Part shown: positions 34,869 through 43,540 of the stretch, piece by piece
Numbering within the stretch: the first letter of the stretch is position 1
Layout of the letters: each line of letters opens with the position of its first letter
Assembly: GCA_037444185.1 (NCBI GenBank)
Contig: JBBIMW010000001.1
Coordinates: 92,378 to 156,377 of the forward strand
Source of the DNA: JAILZP01 sp037444185
GTDB lineage: Bacteria; Bacillota; Desulfotomaculia; Desulfotomaculales; Desulfocucumaceae
Direction: 5' to 3'
Length of the DNA stretch: 64,000 bases
The notes under the pieces: model-generated
Databases searched by the model: none
What the model was told of the DNA's origin: nothing
The model's input: only the letters and a program-made list of their open reading frames with translations
Position numbers and translations under genes: made by a program

Positions 34869-34898
34869 TTGACGCTTCCAAAATAGATATGATATAAC
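34869..34898 (+). promoter_or_regulatory. Candidate sigma-A-type promoter of the AT-rich gene
   Basis: TTGACG and TATAAC are 18 bases apart and 32 bases upstream of the start codon of the gene at 34931, which also has a strong AAGGAGGAATT ribosome-binding site. Confidence 0.6.
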
Positions 34899-34930
34899 AT
34901 AATTGAGAATAAATAAGGAGGAATTGAAAA

Positions 34931-35662
34931 ATGAAAAGAAAACCACTCTATTTTGTAATAGTACTTAGCCTATTATTAAATATTGCAATGACAGGAAATG
35001 TTTATGCAGAACAGCACATCAAGAAGAGCGATTCTAATGTGCCCACTAAATCTGTTGGTAAAAATGGGGAAATTCCTAGTGCTTGGAACATAGCAAAGCC
35101 AAAGCCGCAGCCACATCCTGATGTGCCTCCTCCTGTTCCTGGAAACAATAACTATAAAAACCTTGTAGAAATGGAGAACTATGGGGTATCTGGTGGAAAT
35201 GGCGATGGTCGTAATAATATAAGTTTTGCTCATTTTGACAGCGGTGATATAATCGTCGGACTTGGCACACCCACAGGACATGCTGGTGAGTTTGATTTGA
35301 GCAGATACTCGGGTATTAATAGTTATTGCATTTGGAGTGCCAATGTAGAACCGGTTAACGGCGTTCAACTGGAGCAACCTGTTAAATATCATGGTTACGA
35401 TATGGCCTATGGGTTATGGGTGCCAAGCCTGTCTTATTCAGCCCGTGTGGCAGCCAAGAATTATTGCGAGTCTCAAAAAGGGGAACCGTACAGGCTTAAT
35501 GCATATAAAAATACTACCGATGAATGGTATTGCAGTAAACTGTGTTGGGGTTCATACAGGTGGACTGCCGGGATGGATCTGGATGCCGATGGTGGGTTAT
35601 ATGTATGGCCTGTCGATTTGGTCAACGATGATCAAACCAGTGTATTTGCATATTCTACATGA
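34931..35662 (+). CDS. Exported protein with permuted NlpC/P60 (YiiX/YebB-like) cysteine peptidase fold
   Basis: This 243-residue protein has a signal peptide cleaved near VYA (residue 26) and a proline-rich linker (about 55-75). The domain then carries GDIIVGLGTPTGHAG (His117) and, near the end, YCSKLCWGSYR (Cys201). His before Cys is the order of circularly permuted NlpC/P60 enzymes, which hydrolyse cell-wall peptides, amides or lipids. Base composition is much more AT-rich than the neighbours, and direct repeats flank the gene, so it was probably acquired. Catalysis is inferred from the His/Cys pair only. Confidence 0.68.
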   Translation: MKRKPLYFVIVLSLLLNIAMTGNVYAEQHIKKSDSNVPTKSVGKNGEIPSAWNIAKPKPQPHPDVPPPVPGNNNYKNLVEMENYGVSGGNGDGRNNISFAHFDSGDIIVGLGTPTGHAGEFDLSRYSGINSYCIWSANVEPVNGVQLEQPVKYHGYDMAYGLWVPSLSYSARVAAKNYCESQKGEPYRLNAYKNTTDEWYCSKLCWGSYRWTAGMDLDADGGLYVWPVDLVNDDQTSVFAYST

Positions 35663-35715
35663 GCCGATTTCATAACCCGCAAGTACTTGGAACACAAAGA
35701 TTGATGTCAGCGGAA

Positions 35716-35785
35716 AATATCCCTTACACACCTATAAATCTGGAAGATTTGACATAAAAAAGCCGCCCTGACGGGCGGCTGGAAT
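35716..35785. repeat. Direct repeat, right copy, with GC hairpin
   Basis: Matches 34638-34708. It contains the perfect hairpin GCCGCCC/GGGCGGC, preceded by AAAAAA, so read on the minus strand it looks like an intrinsic terminator. No minus-strand gene nearby needs one, which fits a repeat element rather than a local terminator. Confidence 0.7.
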
Positions 35786-35799
35786 AAAGGAGCAGTTTG

Positions 35800-36957
35800 A
35801 TGTCGAAGTTTTTAGCAGTATTAATTGTAGTTCCAATTATAATTCTTTGTTCATGCCAGCCGCAAAGAACAGAAAAAGCTGTTGCAGATGGATCGCTTGT
35901 GGCGGTCCTTTGCGACTATAAACAGGGAAATAAATGGAAAGGAAGATTGACGCCGTCTGCAGTATATATAATTGATACAGGAACACAAACTGTTATCCGT
36001 AAAATTGCAACCCGTTCACCGGCATATGACCTTGCAGCGGGTCGAAACGGCAAGCTGTACACCTCCAATTCAGGCGGACTGGGACATGAGTCGGACCATG
36101 CAATAGCTGTGATAAATCCCCGCAACGGTGAAATAGAACGATATATAGAACTGGATATTATACCGGGCCATATTGCGGTTGCCGGTGATGACCTGTTTGT
36201 CAACAGCGGGTTGTATTTTCCTGAAACAGAAGAAGTGGCTTGGAAAAAAATAAGTTTAATTGACCACAAAATTATTTCATTTAAAGTACCCGGGGTGACA
36301 TTCTCCCCCATTTACCATAATGGCAAAATATATACCAATACTTCAATAAAGGAGGAATTTGCCAGCCAGGAAAATATTGTATCTATTTATGAATACGCTC
36401 CTGATCTGGTTGTTCCCGACCGGCAGATTTATTGGTCATTATTGGTTTTAAATATCAACACCCTTGAGACAAGAACCGTCATCGACAGAGAGGTCTCTTT
36501 TGGCAGGGATATAGCGTTTGATGAAAAAGGAAATGCCTTCGGGTTAATCTCCAGGGCAAAATGGAGGAAAGTACATAAAGACACCATTGTGGTCTTTAAA
36601 CCGGAAGAATTATTAATAACAGATGTGGTTTCACTGCCGGCACAATCCGAACCGGCCGGTGGAATACTATATCACAATGGCATGTTATATATATCATATT
36701 ATGACCAGGACTCAATGAAAGGAGGCGATATAGTAGTGTACGAGACTAAAAGCTTCAGTCCTGTCAAAGTATTGAACGGTTTTGACGGTCCAGTGGATAT
36801 GACTATTAATGAAGGCAATCTTTTTGTTTTATGCAATGGTAATTCTAATACAAAGGATGGCCGGGTGGCTGTTGTCGATATAGATAAAATGCAGGTGATT
36901 AACAGTATCCCTGTAGGGGGAAATCCATTAAGAATTGTTCCGGTACCGGTTAACTAA
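35800..36957 (+). CDS. Lipoprotein, beta-propeller-like (YVTN-type repeats)
   Basis: This is a 385-residue protein with a lipoprotein signal (hydrophobic core, then LCSC with lipidated Cys19). The rest has repeated blades, for example VYIIDTGTQTVIRKIATRSP, IAVINPRNGEIERYIELD and VAVVDIDKMQVINSIPVGG, like surface seven-bladed propellers of the YVTN/NHL type. The ATG follows AAAGGAG. Composition is AT-rich like the preceding gene. Its last codons and stop TAA fall inside a copy of the dispersed repeat (36942-36970), so the C-terminus was probably altered by that element. Function unknown. Confidence 0.8.
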   Translation: MSKFLAVLIVVPIIILCSCQPQRTEKAVADGSLVAVLCDYKQGNKWKGRLTPSAVYIIDTGTQTVIRKIATRSPAYDLAAGRNGKLYTSNSGGLGHESDHAIAVINPRNGEIERYIELDIIPGHIAVAGDDLFVNSGLYFPETEEVAWKKISLIDHKIISFKVPGVTFSPIYHNGKIYTNTSIKEEFASQENIVSIYEYAPDLVVPDRQIYWSLLVLNINTLETRTVIDREVSFGRDIAFDEKGNAFGLISRAKWRKVHKDTIVVFKPEELLITDVVSLPAQSEPAGGILYHNGMLYISYYDQDSMKGGDIVVYETKSFSPVKVLNGFDGPVDMTINEGNLFVLCNGNSNTKDGRVAVVDIDKMQVINSIPVGGNPLRIVPVPVN

Positions 36958-36970
36958 GTTACTAAGTTGC
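36942..36970. repeat. Copy of the ACCGGTTACC repeat family overlapping a gene end
   Basis: GGTACCGGTTAACTAAG followed by TTACTAAGTTGC matches the left arm of the element at 11065. Its first bases encode the last residues (VPVN) and the stop of the lipoprotein gene. Confidence 0.72.
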
Positions 36971-36984
36971 GGGAATGTTTTCGC

Positions 36985-37206
36985 TCAGGTGACCGGCACC
37001 AGCGCAAAGGTGACGCGGCTGTCCCGGCCGCAGGCCGGGCAGGTGAACAGGTGCACGCAGTTTCGCTGGGCGAAGCCGGCGCCGGAATAGGGGCTGTATG
37101 GCCCGTAATAGTCGCTGACCGGTCCGGAGTCCGTCATTTCTGTTCCGCAGCGGCATGAAGGGTGTGAGCCGATAATTCCGTTGCAGGCCGGGCACATGGT
37201 TGACAT
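36985..37206 (-). CDS. Small zinc-ribbon protein, unknown
   Basis: The 73 residues start MSTMCPACNGIIG. Two cysteine pairs (CPAC with CRC, and CPAC near the C-terminus after NCVH) suggest a zinc ribbon. A GDY-like middle part (SDYYGPYSPYSG) is rich in Tyr and Pro. GGAAGG lies about a dozen bases upstream of the ATG. The frame continues upstream to 37386, but that part overlaps the divergent adhE start and looks non-coding. Possibly spore-related, which is a guess. Confidence 0.6.
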   Translation of the reverse strand: MSTMCPACNGIIGSHPSCRCGTEMTDSGPVSDYYGPYSPYSGAGFAQRNCVHLFTCPACGRDSRVTFALVPVT

Positions 37207-37332
37207 TGGCAAAACAACCTTCCATAATGGGGAATAATAGATGATATTTTGCCGTTTCCATAATATTTCCCACGGCGGTGCGGTTATACGCCACTGGACC
37301 GGCATAACCTCGGGGACTGTGCGGCATAATGT

Positions 37333-40008
37333 GTGATGAAAGATCAGGGGGGGTGTTTGTTTTTGTCTTCCGGATTGATTGAACACCGGGAAGATGGCGG
37401 TTTTCCCCGGGTGGACCGGCTGGTGTCATCCGCCTTGGAGGCGGCGGAGGAATTCCTGTCTTACGACCAGTCCAGGGTGGACAAAATTGTTCACGCCATG
37501 GCCCTGGCCGGGCTGGAGAAACATATGGAACTGGCGAAGCTGGCGGTGGAGGAGACCCGCCGGGGGGTTTACGAGGATAAGATAACCAAGAATATATTCG
37601 CCACCGAATCCGTCTACCACAGCATAAAATACAAGAAAACCGTGGGTATTGTAAGGGAGAACGAGGAGGAGGACTATCTGGAGGTGGCGGACCCGGTGGG
37701 GGTGGTGGCGGCGGTGGTGCCGGTGACCAACCCCACCTCCACCACTTTGTTCAAAGCCTTGATCTGTATGAAGACAAGAAACCCTGTGATATTCAGCTTT
37801 CATCCCGGCGCCCTGGGGTGCAGCTCCGAGGCGGCTCGGGTCATGCTGGAGGCGGCCCTCTCCGCCGGGGCCCCCCGGGGCTGCATTGCCTGGATTGAAG
37901 ATCCTTCCATAGAAGCCACCGGGTATCTGATGAGGCATCCCGGGGTGTCCCTGATTGTGGCCACCGGCGGGGCCGGACTGGTCAGGGCGGCATACAGCAC
38001 GGGCAAGCCCGCCCTGGGCGTCGGGCCCGGGAATGTCCCCTGCTATATTGAAAAAACGGCCAATCTCAGGCGGGCGGTGACGGACCTGGTGGTGAGCAAG
38101 ACCTTTGACAACGGCCTGATCTGCGCTTCGGAGCAGTCTTTGGTGGTGGACATTGAAATAGCGGACCAGGTGATGGAAATTATGAAGGAGGCGGGCTGTC
38201 ACTTCGTCAGCCGGGAGGAGTCGGAAAAGCTGGAGGCCCTGGTGGTGAAGGGGGAGAGCTGCACCCTGAATCCCGACGTGGCGGGGCAGCCGGCTCCGGC
38301 CATCGCGGCCATGGCCGGATTTACGGTGCCCCCGGACACTAAAATACTGGTGGCGCCCCTGGACGGCGTGGGGCCCGGGTATCCCCTGTCCATTGAAAAG
38401 TTGAGCCCGATACTTTCATTTTATACCGCCGGTTCCACCGGGGAAGGGATAGAGCTTTGCGAAAGGGTGATTTCTTTCGGCGGGCTGGGCCACTCGGCGG
38501 TGATCCATTCCGGGGACGAGGCGGTGATTGAAGAATTCTCCCGCCGGATCAGGGCCGGCCGGATCATGGTGAACTCCCCGGCCACCCACGGGGCCATAGG
38601 GGATCTGTACAATGTCAATGTGCCCTCCTTCACCCTGGGCTGCGGCTCCATGGGCAGCAACAGCACCACCTCCAACGTCAGTGTGGACAACCTGATCAAT
38701 GTCAAGCGGGTGGCCCGGAGGAGGGAGAAAATGAGGTGGTTCAGGGTTCCGGAGAGGATATATTTCGAGCGTGGATCCATCAGTTACCTGGAAAAGATCC
38801 CCGGTATCCAGAGGGCCTTTATCGTTACGGACCCGGTGATTTTGAAGCTGGGCATGGTGGACAGGGCCATCTACCACCTCAACAAGCGGGAGAAGCCAGT
38901 GACAATGGAGGTTTTCAGCCGGGTGGAGCCGGACCCTTCCCTGGATACCGTCAGGGAGGGCTGCCGGCTGATGAAGGATTTCAAGCCCGATGTCATCATC
39001 GCCCTGGGCGGCGGCTCTCCCATCGACGCCGCCAAAGCCATGTGGCTGTTTTACGAACACCCGGAGGTGGAATTCGAGTTTCTTAAATTGAAGTTCCTGG
39101 ACATAAGAAAAAGGACTTACAAATTTCCCAAGCTGGGCCGCAAGACCATTTTTGTGGCCATTCCCACCACCAGCGGAACGGGTTCCGAGGTGACGGCCTT
39201 CGCCGTAATCAGCGACAAGGGGAAACACATCAAATATCCCCTGGCGGATTACGAGCTGACTCCGGACGTGGCCATCATCGACCCCGGCCTGGCCATGAGC
39301 ATGCCCCCCGGCGTGGCGGCGGACACCGGCATGGACGCCCTCACCCACGCCCTGGAGGCCTATGTTTCAGTGATGGCGTCGGATTATACCGACGCCCTGG
39401 CCCTAAAGGCCATAGATCTGGCGTTCAAATACCTGATCCGTTCGTACCGGGATGCGGGCGACAGGGAGGCCCGGGAGAAGATGCACAATGCCTCCTGCAT
39501 CGCGGGGATGGCCTTCACCAACGCCTTCCTGGGGATCAATCACAGCCTGGCCCACAAGCTGGGGGCCGAGTTCGGAATATCCCACGGCCGGGCCAACGCC
39601 GTCCTGCTGCCCTATGTAATCGCGTATAACGCCAGCCGGCCCGCCAAATACCCGTCATATCCCCAGTATGAGTACTTCAAGGCGCCGGAGAAATACCGGG
39701 AGGTGGCAAGGCATATGGGGTTTGGGGCCGGGACGGCAAAGGAGGGGGTGGTGTCGCTGATCCGTGCCGTCAGGGAGCTTTCCGGCGGCCTCGATATGCC
39801 TTTCAATCTGGCCGGGCTGGGCATAAGCGCGGACAAATTCGCATCGATGACGGACCAGATGGCCGAGGAGGCCTTTGACGACCAGGTCACCGGGACCAAC
39901 CCCAGGAGCCCCCTGATCAGGGAACTGGCGGATCTGTACCGGTTGGCCTACGGTCCTCCGCTGAGCGCCGGGGTGGACGAAAATCTGTTGGATCCGGAAT
40001 ACCTTTGA
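37333..40008 (+). CDS. adhE: Bifunctional acetaldehyde-CoA/alcohol dehydrogenase
   Basis: This 891-residue fusion has an N-terminal CoA-acylating aldehyde dehydrogenase (about 25-450; catalytic Cys264 in NGLICASEQS) and a C-terminal iron-dependent alcohol dehydrogenase (about 470-885). The latter has GGGSPIDAAKAMW, TSGTGSEVT and the metal ligands in DALTHALEAY, NHSLAHKLG and ISHGRANAV. It interconverts acetyl-CoA, acetaldehyde and ethanol. The start is uncertain: ATG at 37333 has no clear ribosome-binding site, while TTG codons at 37360 and 37366 follow a G-run. It stands alone with its own terminator region shared with spoVT. Confidence 0.95.
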   Translation: MMKDQGGCLFLSSGLIEHREDGGFPRVDRLVSSALEAAEEFLSYDQSRVDKIVHAMALAGLEKHMELAKLAVEETRRGVYEDKITKNIFATESVYHSIKYKKTVGIVRENEEEDYLEVADPVGVVAAVVPVTNPTSTTLFKALICMKTRNPVIFSFHPGALGCSSEAARVMLEAALSAGAPRGCIAWIEDPSIEATGYLMRHPGVSLIVATGGAGLVRAAYSTGKPALGVGPGNVPCYIEKTANLRRAVTDLVVSKTFDNGLICASEQSLVVDIEIADQVMEIMKEAGCHFVSREESEKLEALVVKGESCTLNPDVAGQPAPAIAAMAGFTVPPDTKILVAPLDGVGPGYPLSIEKLSPILSFYTAGSTGEGIELCERVISFGGLGHSAVIHSGDEAVIEEFSRRIRAGRIMVNSPATHGAIGDLYNVNVPSFTLGCGSMGSNSTTSNVSVDNLINVKRVARRREKMRWFRVPERIYFERGSISYLEKIPGIQRAFIVTDPVILKLGMVDRAIYHLNKREKPVTMEVFSRVEPDPSLDTVREGCRLMKDFKPDVIIALGGGSPIDAAKAMWLFYEHPEVEFEFLKLKFLDIRKRTYKFPKLGRKTIFVAIPTTSGTGSEVTAFAVISDKGKHIKYPLADYELTPDVAIIDPGLAMSMPPGVAADTGMDALTHALEAYVSVMASDYTDALALKAIDLAFKYLIRSYRDAGDREAREKMHNASCIAGMAFTNAFLGINHSLAHKLGAEFGISHGRANAVLLPYVIAYNASRPAKYPSYPQYEYFKAPEKYREVARHMGFGAGTAKEGVVSLIRAVRELSGGLDMPFNLAGLGISADKFASMTDQMAEEAFDDQVTGTNPRSPLIRELADLYRLAYGPPLSAGVDENLLDPEYL

Positions 40009-40059
40009 TTCAGAATCCGGAATTTGGGCCGCAGGCAGCCGCCTGTGGCCATGGGCACA

Positions 40060-40083
40060 ACAAAATAAACCCCCTCTCGGGGG
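40060..40083 (-). terminator. Intrinsic terminator of spoVT
   Basis: On the minus strand CCCCC and GGGGG pair around GAGA, followed by TTTATTTTG, 33 bases after the spoVT stop. Confidence 0.75.
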
Positions 40084-40115
40084 ATTGTCTTCAATGATAA
40101 TTCAGGGCGGCATTT

Positions 40116-40652
40116 TCACTGCTCCATCTGCCGGGCCAGAAATCCGGCGGCGGTTTCCGCCAGTTTTGCCTCAAGGTTGCTCATCTGCACCTTTTCCCTG
40201 GAAGCTATGATCACCGCGCCGATGGATGTTCCTTCGGAAATGATTGGCGCTATCACCGCCGACTCGAAGGTTGATTTATGGTCCTCTGTTACCGCCACCG
40301 GGGAGGAAAACACTTCCGCCTTTTTATTTTCCATGACCTCTTCGACGGCGCCGCCAACGGTCTGGTTTAACATGTCCTTTATGTTTTTGCCCGCCACAGC
40401 GACCACACTGTCCTTGTCGGTGATGATGGCCGCATGACCCAGGGCTTCATTCAGCGATTCGGCATATTCCTGGGCGAACTGCCCCAATTCGTTTATCGGG
40501 GAGTATTTCTTCAGCATTATTTGTCCTGCCCGGTCCACATATATTTCCAGCGGATCCCCATTTCTTATTTTCAAGGTCCTGCGAAGCTCTTTCGGAATTA
40601 CCACCCTGCCCAAGTCGTCTATTCTCCTGACTATGCCCGTTGCCTTAGCCAA
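40116..40652 (-). CDS. spoVT: Stage V sporulation protein T
   Basis: SpoVT is a forespore transcription regulator acting with sigma-G. The 178 residues show an AbrB-type swapped-hairpin DNA-binding domain (MAKATGIVRRIDDLGRVVIP, residues 1-20, and following) and a C-terminal GAF domain (about 55-178). The start is TTG behind AAAAGGAGGTGAATT. Length and domain order match Bacillus SpoVT exactly. Its presence is strong evidence for endospore formation. Confidence 0.96.
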   Translation of the reverse strand: MAKATGIVRRIDDLGRVVIPKELRRTLKIRNGDPLEIYVDRAGQIMLKKYSPINELGQFAQEYAESLNEALGHAAIITDKDSVVAVAGKNIKDMLNQTVGGAVEEVMENKKAEVFSSPVAVTEDHKSTFESAVIAPIISEGTSIGAVIIASREKVQMSNLEAKLAETAAGFLARQMEQ

Positions 40653-41085
40653 CAGAATTCACCTCCTTTTGGCCTGTGTATCTTATGGTTCCTGTTTTTA
40701 TAAAAAATATGCCATAGAAGGTATAAGCAGAATAAGTAAAATATGTCAGGGGCGGGGCCTGTCCGCTCAGATTTAAGATTAATTTAAGTATCGGACAGTA
40801 GAGTTTATAATGATATGTGCCGAATACATTAGTGTTCGGTTAAGGCCTAACTATACCATTGTTATCCAAAATTGGCCGCTTATCCCTGGAGGATGACTAG
40901 AAAAATGTTGATGTATGGCTTTCGAGAAAGAGGAATGTGCCATCCTCAGTGTGGAATTTTCCCCCAAATAACATTTGCGGGGAGGTTCCACATTGGTCAT
41001 AATCCCAGGCAAAATCAAACCATACGAGATAGAAAACCTTCTAAGCAAAATATTCTCCAATTTGAATAGCGAGCGAAGTGATCAT
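40653..41085. other. Divergent intergenic region between spoVT and the LysR gene
   Basis: This 433-base AT-rich stretch has no convincing gene; short open frames on both strands lack ribosome-binding sites and recognisable products. It must contain the spoVT promoter and the regulatory site of the LysR gene, but I see no clear consensus elements. Confidence 0.5.
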
Positions 41086-41991
41086 ATGAATTTAAAGCAC
41101 CTGGAAACTTTTGTTGCGGTGGCGGAGCTGCGGAGTTTTACGGCGGCCGCCAGGAAGCTGTACATGAGTCAGCCGGCGGTGAGCTTCCAGATCAAGTCCC
41201 TGGAGGAGGACCTGCAGGTGACACTCTTCCAGCGCGGGGACAAAAGGCTGAGCCTTACGCCGGCCGGCAGGCTGATGTATCCCGAGGCCAAAAAAATGGT
41301 GGCCAGGTACCAGAAGATAAAGTCCGGCATTGACGGGCTGAGGGATCTGAAGATCGGGCACCTGGTGGTCGGCGCCAGCACCACGCCGGGGGAGTATCTT
41401 CTGCCCCTTTTGATCGGCGGTTTCAAAAAAGAATTTCCGGGAATCAACGTCAGCTTGAGGGTGGCTGGAAGCGGTCAGGTTTTTCAGTGGCTCAGGGACC
41501 GTGAGATCGATGTCTGCATAACCGGCTCCTCCGCATCGGGCAATTGGGTGCAGTGCCGGCCCTGGGTGGATGATCATCTGGTTCTGATAGCGGCGCCGGA
41601 CCACCCGTGGGCGGAGAAGGGATCAGTCGCCGTGGAGGAAATGATGAAGGAGCCCTTTATTCTAAGGGAGGCTGGGTCGGGGACCAGGCGGTCCTTCGAG
41701 CAGATTATCATCCAGGGGGGATATGATCCGGCCGGCATAAGCCTAGCCATGGAATTGGGCAGCACCAGGGCCGTCATCACCGCCGTGCAGGCGGGTCTCG
41801 GGGTCGGCGCCGTTTCCCGCTGGGCCGCCGGGGACGCTCTGAAACTGGGGAAGGTGGCGCAGATTAAAATTCCCCTGGATATGAAAAGAACCCTCTACCT
41901 GGCCCGGGGCAGGCACGGCCTGGACAGCGCGGTGTGCGGCGAATTCATGGCCTTTGTGGGTAATGAGAACAATTACAGCCAATTTTTATAA
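41086..41991 (+). CDS. LysR family transcriptional regulator
   Basis: The 301 residues comprise an N-terminal winged HTH (LETFVAVAELRSFTAAARKL, then YMSQPAVSFQIKSLEEDL) and a periplasmic-binding-type effector domain (about 90-290). It resembles the CysB/CysL-like group in length, but the effector cannot be told. I choose the ATG at 41086 (MNLKHLETF), the standard LysR opening; the frame is open 37 codons upstream without family similarity. The CoA transferase gene follows after 26 bases and is the likely target. Confidence 0.92.
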   Translation: MNLKHLETFVAVAELRSFTAAARKLYMSQPAVSFQIKSLEEDLQVTLFQRGDKRLSLTPAGRLMYPEAKKMVARYQKIKSGIDGLRDLKIGHLVVGASTTPGEYLLPLLIGGFKKEFPGINVSLRVAGSGQVFQWLRDREIDVCITGSSASGNWVQCRPWVDDHLVLIAAPDHPWAEKGSVAVEEMMKEPFILREAGSGTRRSFEQIIIQGGYDPAGISLAMELGSTRAVITAVQAGLGVGAVSRWAAGDALKLGKVAQIKIPLDMKRTLYLARGRHGLDSAVCGEFMAFVGNENNYSQFL

Positions 41992-42017
41992 GCGCCCAAT
42001 ACATTCATCAAAGGGGG

Positions 42018-43181
42018 ATGACAGTGGAAAAAATGCTGGAGGGAGTAAGAGTGCTGGATCTGAGCATGAACCTGCCGGGACCTTATTGCACATTACTGCT
42101 GTCCGACCTGGGGGCCGATGTGATTAAAATCGAGGAGCCCAGGATGGGGGACCAGGCCAGGGTGCTCAATCATTCATTTTTTGAACAACTGAACAGGGGC
42201 AAGAGAAGTGTCAAGATCAACCTTAAAAACCCCGCCGGACGGGATGCCTTTTTGCGGCTGGCGGAACACTCCGACGTGGTTTTGGAGAGCTTCAGGCCGG
42301 GGGTGGTGAAGAGGCTGGGGGTGGATTACGATGCGGTGTCGGGGGTCAACGGCAGGATAATATATTGTTCCATCAGCGGCTTCGGGCAAGATGGCCCCAT
42401 GAGGGACGTCCCCTGCCACGACCTGAACATCATAGGCATGACCGGCATACAGCACATGACCGGCGAAAAAGGCGGCCCCCCGGTTCTGCCGCCTGTGCTC
42501 ATCGCCGATACGGCCACCGGCACCATGGCCGCCCTGGCCATCGTCTCCGCCCTTTGGCAGAGGAGCGTAAAGAATAAGGGGCAATACCTGGATGTGTCCA
42601 TGTATGACAGCTGTTTTTCCTGGCAGCATATCAACTCAGCCTTTCTTTTTTCCGGGTTTGAGTACGGTGCCGGGGAGGGAATGCTTAACGGCGCCGCCCC
42701 GTGCTACAATCTCTACAGGGCGGCCGACGGGCGCCACATCAGCATCGGCGCGGTGGAACCCCATTTCTGGGCCGGGATCTGCAGGATGTTGGGCGTGGAG
42801 CATTTGACGGACAAACAGTTTTCACTGGGAGAGGACGGCAGGGAGGCCAGGGAGGAGTTAAAGGCCCTTTTTCTGACCAAAACTTCGGAACAGTGGATGG
42901 ATATTCTTGGTCCCGCCGGGCTGTGCGCGTCCCCGGTGCTTTCGCTCAAGGAGTCCCTGGAGCATCCCCAGGCCCGGCACAGGGAGGTTGTCATATCCTC
43001 CGGGCCGGATAAAGGAGGATTAAGGCAGATCGGCTGCCCCATCAAGGGGGCGGACCTTTACCGGCCTGCGGCGGAACACGGCCCGGGACTGGGTGAACAT
43101 AATTATGAGGTATTCAGGGAGATAGGCGCGAGCGGGGGGGAGATAGAAGAGATGCGGGGCAGGGGGGCTTTCGGTGCCTGA
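42018..43181 (+). CDS. CaiB/BaiF family (class III) CoA transferase
   Basis: These enzymes move CoA between carboxylic acids through an aspartyl-CoA intermediate, or act as 2-methylacyl-CoA racemases. The 387 residues show GVRVLDLSMNLPGPYCT, LGADVIKIE and the catalytic Asp in VLIADTATGTMAAL near residue 165. ATG at 42018 touches the AAAGGGGG site directly, so the GTG at 42024 (MEKMLEG) may be the true start. The substrate is unknown; co-localisation with a LysR gene suggests induction by an organic acid. Confidence 0.88.
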   Translation: MTVEKMLEGVRVLDLSMNLPGPYCTLLLSDLGADVIKIEEPRMGDQARVLNHSFFEQLNRGKRSVKINLKNPAGRDAFLRLAEHSDVVLESFRPGVVKRLGVDYDAVSGVNGRIIYCSISGFGQDGPMRDVPCHDLNIIGMTGIQHMTGEKGGPPVLPPVLIADTATGTMAALAIVSALWQRSVKNKGQYLDVSMYDSCFSWQHINSAFLFSGFEYGAGEGMLNGAAPCYNLYRAADGRHISIGAVEPHFWAGICRMLGVEHLTDKQFSLGEDGREAREELKALFLTKTSEQWMDILGPAGLCASPVLSLKESLEHPQARHREVVISSGPDKGGLRQIGCPIKGADLYRPAAEHGPGLGEHNYEVFREIGASGGEIEEMRGRGAFGA

Positions 43182-43202
43182 CATCCGGCCCGGTACAAAC
43201 CA

Positions 43203-43345
43203 GAAAACAGCTGATTCAGCATTCCTTGTTCCGCTACCCAAGTTATTCTTTTGGCGCCCTCTTAGGTAACTGGTGAATGAGTTATTAAGTTGCATGGCCG
43301 ACGGCCGCCCTCGAATGCCGTTCTCCCGAAAGGGAGCTTTTTCTA
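43203..43345 (+). repeat. Intergenic repeat region with terminator
   Basis: GAAAACAGCTGATTCAGC matches 1349-1366, and GCATGGCCG with the following hairpin matches 1378-1437. A degenerate copy of the palindromic family (TTAGGTAACTGGTGAATG, then AGTTATTAAGTTGC) lies at 43261-43293. CTCCC/GGGAG with CTTTTTCT at 43323-43343 is a likely terminator for the CoA transferase gene. The rest of 43182-43540 shows no gene. Confidence 0.6.
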
Positions 43346-43540
43346 TGTATTAGGAAATCATACTCTCAAGGCTGCCGGGGTTCGCAGGGGGGGTATGCCG
43401 GTTTGGGCGTATTAAAAGAGAAAGCCGGTTTATAATTGCAAAACTTAAATGGATTTTTAGGTGGTAAAATAAAGGATTTTAAAAAATATTAAAGAAGTTT
43501 TTCTATTTAGGTATGGATAAAACCTGTGAGGTTATACCAA

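Noticed and set aside
40851..41069. Small open frames on both strands upstream of the LysR gene
   Set aside because: No ribosome-binding sites, no recognisable product, AT-rich regulatory region.
24156..43293. CRISPR array as explanation for the short repeats
   Set aside because: Copies are kilobases apart, palindromic and in both orientations, without regular spacers or cas genes.
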